Source of the DNA: Hydrogenophaga pseudoflava NBRC 102511
Lineage (GTDB): Bacteria > Pseudomonadota > Gammaproteobacteria > Burkholderiales > Burkholderiaceae_C
Assembly (NCBI RefSeq): GCF_001592285.1
Contig: NZ_BCWQ01000001.1
Coordinates: forward strand, 310,001 to 374,000
DNA length: 64,000 bases
Reading direction: 5' to 3'
Position 1 is the first letter of the stretch; each line of letters starts with the position of its first letter. The notes beneath the pieces are model-generated. The model saw only the letters and a program-made list of their open reading frames with translations, was not told the origin of the DNA and made no database searches. This document shows positions 58,758 to 64,000 of the stretch, piece by piece. The translations under genes were made by a program, and so were the position numbers.

Positions 58758-59279
58758 ATGATTTCGTTCATTTACCGCCTGGCCAACTGGACGGCCATCG
58801 TCGGCGGGATCGTGCTGGTGGCGCTGACGCTGATGGTGGTGGCCAGCGTGGCCGGTCGCGCCATGATCGGACTGGGTCTGGGGCCCGTGCCCGGCGACTT
58901 CGAACTGGTCGAGGTCGGCGTGGGCATTGCCATCTTCTACTTCCTGCCCTGGTGCTACCTGCGCGGCGGGCATGCCACGGTGGACCTGCTCTACATGCAC
59001 ATGCCCGCCTGGTTCAAGAAGGGCGTGGACCTGTTCAGCGATGTGGCCATGCTGCTGGTCTGGCTGGTGCTGACCTGGAAGCTCTGGGAAGGCATGCTGG
59101 AGAAGAAGGAATACCTGGAGACCACCTTCATCCTGCAGATGCCCATCTGGTGGGCCTATGCCTTCTGCCTGGTGGGTGCGGTGATCGGCTGCATCTGCTA
59201 CGTCGCCAAGACCCTCACCCGTCTGGGCCTGGCGTCCGAGCCCAAGGGCTGGACCGTCGAAGCCAACGTCAGCCACTGA
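58758..59279 (+). CDS. TRAP transporter small permease DctQ type
   Basis: 173 residues. ATG at 58758 with AAGGA 9 bases before; a GTG 33 bases earlier is less likely. Four membrane segments are visible (about 10-38, 55-75, 92-112 and 132-155). The second region has FELVEVGVGIAIFYFLPWCY followed by LRGGHATVDLL, the DctQ family signature. It forms the membrane complex with DctM and uses a sodium or proton gradient. It is co-directional with dctM, 19 bases ahead. Confidence 0.85.
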   Translation: MISFIYRLANWTAIVGGIVLVALTLMVVASVAGRAMIGLGLGPVPGDFELVEVGVGIAIFYFLPWCYLRGGHATVDLLYMHMPAWFKKGVDLFSDVAMLLVWLVLTWKLWEGMLEKKEYLETTFILQMPIWWAYAFCLVGAVIGCICYVAKTLTRLGLASEPKGWTVEANVSH

Positions 59280-59298
59280 GACCGAGAGCCCGAGCATC

Positions 59299-60615
59299 AT
59301 GAGCAACATCCAACTGGCCCTCTGGTCCTTCCCCTTCCTGCTGCTGCTGATCTTTGTGCGCGTGCCGATCGGCCTGTCCATGCTGCTGTGCGGCCTGGGC
59401 GGCTCCTGGGTCATCTACGGCAACGCCGACCCGATCCTCAACCAGCTCAAGCAGGTCACGTTCACCACCTTCTCCAACTACAACCTCTCGGTCATCCCGC
59501 TGTTCCTGCTGATGGGGCAGTTCGCGGCGCTGGGCGGGCTCTCCCGCGCGCTGTTCAAGGCGGCCGAGGCCTGGATCGGCCACCGCAAGGGCGGTGTGGC
59601 GATGGCGGCCGTGGGTGCCTGTGCCGGCTTCGGCGCCATCTGCGGTTCCTCGCTGGCCACCGCGGCCACCATGGGACAGGTGGCCCTGCCCGAACTCAAG
59701 CGCGCCGGCTACGCCGGTGGCATCTCCACCGCCTGCCTGGCGGCTGGCGGCACGCTGGGCATCCTGATCCCGCCGTCGGTGGTGCTGGTGATCTACGCCA
59801 TCCTGACCGAGCAGAACATCGCCAAGCTGTTCCTGGCCGCCTTCGTGCCCGGCATCCTGGCGGCCATCGGCTACATGATCACCATCGCCATCTACGCGCG
59901 CCTCAAGCCGCAGGAGATGGGCACCATGGCGCCCATGCCCATGAAGGACCGCATCGCCGCCACCGTGGCCACCTGGCCCGTGATCGCGATCTTCCTGGTG
60001 GTGGTCGGTGGCATCTACACCGGCATCTTCACGCCCACCGAGGGCGCGGCCATCGGGGCCTTCTGCACCGGCATCGCGGCCTGGGCCAGCGGCGGTCTCA
60101 ACCGCAAGACCCTGCTGGACTCGGTGCTGGGCACCGCGGTCGCCACCGGCATGATTTTCATGATCGTGCTGGGCGCCGGCCTCTACAACACCTTCCTGGC
60201 GCTGTCGCAGCTGCCGCAGGAAGCCGCCGGTGCGGTGGCCGGCTGGGGGCTGAGCCCGATCCTGGTGCTGATCGCCATCCTGGTGCTGTATGTGATCCTG
60301 GGCTGCTTCATGGACTCGCTGTCCATGATCCTGCTGACCATCCCGGTGTTCTTCCCCATCATCATGGCGCTGGACTTCGGCCTGCCGCCCGAAGAGCTGG
60401 CCATCTGGTTCGGCATCCTGGTGCTGATCGTGGTGGAGGTGGGGTTGATCACGCCACCGGTGGGCATGAACCTGTTTGTCATCAACTCGATGGCCAAGGA
60501 CACGCCGATCACCCACACCTACCGCGCCATCCTGCCTTTTGTCACCAGCGACTTCGTGCGCACCGCCATCCTGGTGGCGTTCCCGTCGATCACGCTGTTC
60601 GTGCTGCGCCTGTGA
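59299..60615 (+). CDS. TRAP transporter large permease DctM type
   Basis: 438 residues with about twelve membrane segments. NYNLSVIPLFLLMGQFAALG, GACAGFGAICGSSLATAATM, AAGGTLGILIPPSVVLVIYA and EVGLITPPVGMNLFVINSMA are the conserved DctM blocks, covering both inverted structural repeats (GTLGILIPPS and VGLITPPVGMN). It carries substrate and cation for the DctP proteins at 57573 and probably 50794. A terminator 40 bases after its stop closes the operon. Confidence 0.92.
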   Translation: MSNIQLALWSFPFLLLLIFVRVPIGLSMLLCGLGGSWVIYGNADPILNQLKQVTFTTFSNYNLSVIPLFLLMGQFAALGGLSRALFKAAEAWIGHRKGGVAMAAVGACAGFGAICGSSLATAATMGQVALPELKRAGYAGGISTACLAAGGTLGILIPPSVVLVIYAILTEQNIAKLFLAAFVPGILAAIGYMITIAIYARLKPQEMGTMAPMPMKDRIAATVATWPVIAIFLVVVGGIYTGIFTPTEGAAIGAFCTGIAAWASGGLNRKTLLDSVLGTAVATGMIFMIVLGAGLYNTFLALSQLPQEAAGAVAGWGLSPILVLIAILVLYVILGCFMDSLSMILLTIPVFFPIIMALDFGLPPEELAIWFGILVLIVVEVGLITPPVGMNLFVINSMAKDTPITHTYRAILPFVTSDFVRTAILVAFPSITLFVLRL

Positions 60616-60654
60616 TCCTGTGCACCGGCTATCGAGACCTTGAATAGCTGAATG

Positions 60655-60682
60655 GGCCCGCGAGCGATTGCGGGCCTTTTTT
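60655..60682 (+). terminator. Intrinsic terminator after dctM
   Basis: GGCCCGC (60655-60661), 8-base loop, GCGGGCC (60670-60676) and six T form a standard terminator 40 bases after the dctM stop. The genes that follow need their own promoter. Confidence 0.88.
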
Positions 60683-60685
60683 CTG

Positions 60686-60697
60686 CTGGATACATTG
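60686..60697. promoter_or_regulatory. GntR-type operator candidate before the third-operon Bug gene
   Basis: CTGGATACATTG joins the left half of CTGGATACAGAG (49879) and the right half of CTGTATACATTG (49943) from the gntR region. It starts four bases after the dctM terminator and 39 bases before the Bug gene start, a good place for an operator. Confidence 0.5.
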
Positions 60698-60735
60698 ACT
60701 TTCGTTCCCGACCACACCACCACAAGGAGACTTCC

Positions 60736-61725
60736 ATGAGCTGTTCCGTTTCTCCGCTGCGCCGCGGCCTGCTGGCATCGGCCCTGGCGCTGTCCGCGCT
60801 GGGCATCGCTTCCACCGCACAGGCGCAAACCTTCCCGAGCAAGCCGCTGCGCATCGTGGTGCCGTTCGCCGCGGGCGGTGCGGGCGACCTCACGGCCCGC
60901 ATCGTGGGCGCCGAGCTGAGCACCTCGCTGGGCCAGCCGGTGACGATCGAGAACCGGCCCGGTGCCGGGGGCGTGGTGGCTGCCGACACGGTGGCGCGCG
61001 CCGAGCCCGACGGCCACACGATGTTCCTGATGTCCAACGGCACCGCCGTCACGGCCAGCCTGTTCAAGAGCCTGCCCTACGACACGCTCAAGGACCTGGC
61101 GCCGGTCTCGACCCTGGGCACCTTCGACCTGGTGGTGGTGGTGCCGGCCGAGTCGCCGTTCAAGACCCTGGGCGAACTGGTCGCGTTCGCCAAGGCCAAC
61201 CCCAACAAGCTCAACATCGGCAGCATCAACATCGGCAGCACGCAGAACCTGGCGGCCGAGCTGTTCAAGTCCAGCGCCGGCATCGACGCGCAGGTCGTGC
61301 CGTTCAAGGCCACGCCGGAACTGGTCGGCGCGCTGCGCGGCAAGCAGGTGGACGTGGGCGTGGAGATCCTCGGGCCCACGCTGACCCAGATCAAGGCCGG
61401 TGCCTTCCGCGCCCTGGCCGTCACCGGCAAGAAGCGTTCGAGCATCCTGCCCGATGTGCCGACCGCGGTGGAGCAGGGCGTCAAGGACTTCCAGGCCTCG
61501 TCCTGGAACGCGCTGGCCGTGCCAGGCAAGACGCCGCGCCCGGTGATCGACCGGCTGAACAAGGACATTGCCGTCGCGCTGGCCAAGCCCGAGGTGAAGA
61601 AGAAGCTGGCCGACCTGAACATCGACGCCGATGCCAGCACCCCCGATGAGGCAGCGCAGCTGCTCGTTTCGGACATCAAGCGCTGGGGCGCCGTCATCGA
61701 GAAGGCCGGTATCCCCAAACAGTAA
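60736..61725 (+). CDS. Bug/TctC-type substrate-binding protein
   Basis: 329 residues. ACAAGGAGA lies 6 bases before the ATG. Signal peptide MSCSVSPLRRGLLASALALS with cleavage near AQAQ, mature start TFPSKPLRIVVPFAAGGAGD. VTIENRPGAGGVVAADTVAR and PDGHTMFLMSNGTAVTASLF are conserved ligand-loop blocks. It is first of three genes (Bug, DUF1932 dehydrogenase, AEC transporter) with 12- and 18-base gaps, transcribed apart from the TRAP genes by the terminator upstream. Ligand unknown. Confidence 0.87.
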   Translation: MSCSVSPLRRGLLASALALSALGIASTAQAQTFPSKPLRIVVPFAAGGAGDLTARIVGAELSTSLGQPVTIENRPGAGGVVAADTVARAEPDGHTMFLMSNGTAVTASLFKSLPYDTLKDLAPVSTLGTFDLVVVVPAESPFKTLGELVAFAKANPNKLNIGSINIGSTQNLAAELFKSSAGIDAQVVPFKATPELVGALRGKQVDVGVEILGPTLTQIKAGAFRALAVTGKKRSSILPDVPTAVEQGVKDFQASSWNALAVPGKTPRPVIDRLNKDIAVALAKPEVKKKLADLNIDADASTPDEAAQLLVSDIKRWGAVIEKAGIPKQ

Positions 61726-61737
61726 GAAGGACACGGT

Positions 61738-62649
61738 ATGAGCGACGTGCGCATCGGCCTGATCGGCTACGGCGAGGTGGGCCGTGCCTTCACGGCCGGC
61801 CTCAAGGACCAGGCCGCCTGGACCGGTGCCTGGGACCTGAAGTTCTCGGACCCGGCGCTGCGCGAGGAGCCGCTGGCGCATGCGGCGGCGGCCGGCGTCG
61901 TTGCCTGCGACAGCGCCGCTGCGCTGTGCGCCCAGGCCACGCTGCTGATCTCGGCGGTGACGGCGAGCAACACGCTCGCGGTGGCCGAAGCGGTGGCGCC
62001 GCACGTCCGGCCGGGCAGTGTGTTCCTGGACCTCAACTCGGCCTCGCCCGGTACCAAGCAGAAGGCCGCGGCGCTGATCGATGCGGCCGGCGCGCACTAT
62101 GTCGAGGCCGGGGTCATGACCTCGGTGCCGCCCTACGGCATCCGCGTGCCCATGCTGCTCGGCGGCGCGCACGCCGCGCGCCTGCAGCCGGTGCTGGCGG
62201 CGCTGGGCATGGACGCCCAGGTCGCCAGCGAACAGCTGGGCATCGCATCGGCCACCAAGATGTGCCGCAGCGTGATGATCAAGGGGCTGGAAGCGCTGGT
62301 GATCGAGAGCTACGCCACCGCGCGGCACTATGGTGTCGAGGACGCGATGATCGCCACGCTGCAGGAAACCTTTCCCGGCATCGACTGGACCAGGCAGGGC
62401 GCCTACTTCTTCAGCCGCGTGGCCCAGCACGGCAAGCGCCGCGCCGAGGAGATGCGCGAGGTGGCAAACACCGTGCGCGAGGCCGGCTTCGAGCCCTTCA
62501 TGGCGTCGGCGATTGCGCTCAAGCACGACTGGATGGCGGCGCAGGCGCGCGCGGGGCACTTCGCGGGCCTGGGCCCCAATCCGCCGTGGAAGGACTACGC
62601 GGACCAACTGCTCGCCCACCGTCCCGCCGCGAACGATCCGCTGTCCTGA
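61738..62649 (+). CDS. NAD(P)-dependent oxidoreductase with DUF1932 domain
   Basis: 303 residues. VRIGLIGYGEVGRAFTAGLK is a Rossmann loop of the 6-phosphogluconate/3-hydroxyisobutyrate dehydrogenase superfamily. LDLNSASPGTKQKAAALIDA and YVEAGVMTSVPPYGIRVPML carry the substrate region, and SATKMCRSVMIKGLEALVIE has the Lys at the usual catalytic position, where the C-terminal helical DUF1932 domain begins. It would oxidise a 3-hydroxy acid or reduce a semialdehyde. Position between a Bug protein and an AEC transporter suggests catabolism of an imported acid. Confidence 0.82.
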   Translation: MSDVRIGLIGYGEVGRAFTAGLKDQAAWTGAWDLKFSDPALREEPLAHAAAAGVVACDSAAALCAQATLLISAVTASNTLAVAEAVAPHVRPGSVFLDLNSASPGTKQKAAALIDAAGAHYVEAGVMTSVPPYGIRVPMLLGGAHAARLQPVLAALGMDAQVASEQLGIASATKMCRSVMIKGLEALVIESYATARHYGVEDAMIATLQETFPGIDWTRQGAYFFSRVAQHGKRRAEEMREVANTVREAGFEPFMASAIALKHDWMAAQARAGHFAGLGPNPPWKDYADQLLAHRPAANDPLS

Positions 62650-62667
62650 TCGCCAGGACTGCCTCCC

Positions 62668-63624
62668 ATGCTCGACATCCTGGCCATCACCGGCCCGATT
62701 TTCCTCTGCATCGCCCTGGGCTATCTGACCACCCGCGGTGGCCTGTTCGACCGCGGCGACATGCGCGTGTTCGGCAAGTTCCTCATCAACCTCGCGCTGC
62801 CGGCGCTGCTGTTCAACGCGCTGTCGCAGCGCAGCGTGGGCGAGATCTTCAACGGCCCTTACCTGGCGGCCTATGCGCTGGGCGGCCTGATCATGCTGGC
62901 CGGCACCGTGCTCTGGTACCGCAAGGTGGCGCATGAAGGCATGGCCCGCTCGGCCATCATGGCCATGGGCATGACCTGCCCCAACAGCGGCTATGTCGGT
63001 TACCCGGTGATGCTGCTCACGCTGGGCGCGCCGGTGGCCGGTGTCGCGCTGGCGCTGAACATGGTGGTGGAGAACCTGCTGATCATCCCCATCCTGCTGG
63101 CGCTGGCCGACATGGAACGGCACGAGGCCGGCCACTGGCGACAGCTGGTGATGCAGACGCTGCAGGGGCTGGCGCGCAACCCGCTGATCATCGCCATCGT
63201 GGCGGGCTTCCTGGTGTCGGCGCTCGGCATTCCCATGCCGTCGCCGGTCTCGCGCACCGTCACGCTGTTCGCGCAGGCCAGCAGTGCGCTCTCGCTGTTC
63301 GTGATCGGCGGCAGCCTGGTGGGCCTGAAGCTGCAGGGCCTGCGCGCGGCGGTGGCGCAGATTGGCGTGGGCAAACTGGTGCTGCACCCGCTGTGCCTGC
63401 TGGCGGTGATGACCTGGCTGGTGCCGATCGGCGATCCGCAGCTGAAGGTGGCGCTGCTGCTGACCGGCGCCCTGCCGACGATGGGCATCTACGCCATCCT
63501 GGCCCAGCGCCACGGCCACGAGGGCCTGGCCTCGGCGGCGCTGCTGGTGGGCACACTGGCCTCGTTCTTCACGCTAAGCGGCCTGCTCTGGCTGCTGCGC
63601 CACAGCGCTGGCTGGCTGGGCTGA
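62668..63624 (+). CDS. AEC-family transporter (auxin efflux carrier-like)
   Basis: 318 residues with about ten membrane segments in two five-segment halves. The N-terminus ITGPIFLCIALGYLTTRGGL and MGMTCPNSGYVGYPVMLLTL (the discontinuous N-x-x-Y-x-x-P motif) identify the family; the second half has LTGALPTMGIYAILAQRHGH. Bacterial members move organic acids such as malonate or malate. It closes the three-gene operon, 18 bases after the dehydrogenase, and is convergent with a LysR gene. Direction of transport is not predictable. Confidence 0.88.
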   Translation: MLDILAITGPIFLCIALGYLTTRGGLFDRGDMRVFGKFLINLALPALLFNALSQRSVGEIFNGPYLAAYALGGLIMLAGTVLWYRKVAHEGMARSAIMAMGMTCPNSGYVGYPVMLLTLGAPVAGVALALNMVVENLLIIPILLALADMERHEAGHWRQLVMQTLQGLARNPLIIAIVAGFLVSALGIPMPSPVSRTVTLFAQASSALSLFVIGGSLVGLKLQGLRAAVAQIGVGKLVLHPLCLLAVMTWLVPIGDPQLKVALLLTGALPTMGIYAILAQRHGHEGLASAALLVGTLASFFTLSGLLWLLRHSAGWLG

Positions 63625-63636
63625 CCAACCACCTGT

Positions 63637-64000
63637 TCAGAGTCCCAACTCGGCGCGCACCTGGGTGATGAGGTCCAGCGTCGCGCGCTGCGTCAGCGTG
63701 GCCGGGCGCTGCGAACTGGTGGCCAGGCTCACGCGGGTGCGCAGCCGCGGTTCGGTCGGTCGCATGCGGTAGGCCGAAGGCCGGATCGAAGAAATCACGG
63801 CCTGGCGCGAAAGCAGGGCCGCGCCCGCGCCATCGGCCACCAGGTCGAGGATGGCCGAGACGCCGTCGATCTCCAGCGCCACAGTGGGCCGCAGGCCGAT
63901 GGCGGCCATCTCGGCCTCCACATGCATGCGCAGCGCGTTGGGCCGGCTCGGAATCACCAGCGGCAGCGCGGCCACTTCGGCCAGCGGCACGGGTGGTGGT
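63637..64000 (-). CDS. LysR-family regulator, C-terminal part (runs off the right edge)
   Basis: About 120 codons are visible, ending at 63637; the gene begins beyond the window. PLAEVAALPLVIPSRPNALR and LEIDGVSAILDLVADGAGAA, then LLSRQAVISS, are the second subdomain of a LysR effector-binding fold (LPLVIPSRPN is a typical block in regulators of aromatic and organic-acid genes). The DNA-binding domain is not seen. It is convergent with the AEC transporter gene across 12 bases. Confidence 0.82.
   Translation of the reverse strand, partial: PPPVPLAEVAALPLVIPSRPNALRMHVEAEMAAIGLRPTVALEIDGVSAILDLVADGAGAALLSRQAVISSIRPSAYRMRPTEPRLRTRVSLATSSQRPATLTQRATLDLITQVRAELGL

Noticed and set aside
59269..63519. 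1416-codon open frame on the minus strand across dctM, Bug, DUF1932 and AEC genes
   Set aside because: It crosses four good genes and their gaps and encodes Gln/Arg/His-rich sequence with no domain.

Overview
The window is dense, high-GC bacterial chromosome with short intergenic gaps and many 4-base stop/start overlaps. Gene content points to Burkholderiales, most likely Comamonadaceae (Hydrogenophaga/Acidovorax-like): five orphan Bug/TctC-type binding proteins, a feruloyl-CoA synthase-type ligase in a large CoA-dependent aromatic cluster, a DauA-like oxidase and a grpE-dnaK-dnaJ order. This is inferred from gene families, not from a database match. I saw no rRNA, tRNA, CRISPR array, insertion sequence or prophage.

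Layout. 1-4.1 kb: end of cysA, a cobalt/nickel exporter (dmeF), an orphan ParB-like protein and a gamma-glutamyltransferase. 4.1-7.7 kb: a small accessory cassette (amidohydrolase, Bug protein, divergent LysR regulator) with non-coding DNA on both sides, one side carrying a possible LysR fragment. 7.7-17.6 kb: the ligase-associated DNA-repair set (nuclease, ATP-dependent ligase, DEXH helicase), with its phosphoesterase partner pdeM displaced behind an ABC transporter pair and a glutathione transferase. 17.7-19.5 kb: an ankyrin membrane protein and a D-amino-acid dehydrogenase.

19.6-27.5 kb: a divergent, TetR-controlled catabolic locus. One arm has an ADP-forming acyl-CoA synthetase coupled to two tandem DUF1254/DUF1214 proteins. 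The other has TetR, a metallo-beta-lactamase-fold protein with a degenerate metal motif, and a Bug protein. I know of no described pathway with this set. 27.6-31.5 kb: the heat-shock operon grpE-dnaK-dnaJ with two good sigma-32 promoter candidates. 31.6-32.8 kb: a fumarylacetoacetase-family hydrolase and an HxlR regulator.

32.9-48.7 kb: the most coherent system, a 13-gene unidirectional run plus a divergent amidohydrolase. It encodes a tannase/feruloyl-esterase-type lipoprotein, a branched-chain-type ABC importer with a fused permease-ATPase, a feruloyl-CoA synthase-type ligase, an enoyl-CoA hydratase, an HSD10-like 3-hydroxyacyl-CoA dehydrogenase, a thiolase, a thioesterase very like 4-hydroxybenzoyl-CoA thioesterase, an acyl-CoA dehydrogenase, a flavin reductase-like protein and a MarR regulator. 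Together these predict ester hydrolysis, import, CoA activation and beta-oxidative side-chain shortening of hydroxycinnamates or phenylpropanoids to hydroxybenzoates. A perfect 19-bp palindrome overlies the divergent promoter.

48.7-64 kb: a MetE-like protein and a GntR/FCD regulator, two closely related TRAP binding proteins flanking an IclR-controlled module (SMP-30 lactonase, D-2-hydroxyacid dehydrogenase, RraA-type aldolase, two Bug proteins), TRAP permeases, another Bug protein with a DUF1932 dehydrogenase and an AEC transporter, then the end of a LysR gene. Four copies of a CTGGATACA-like motif at several promoters suggest one GntR regulon across this block.
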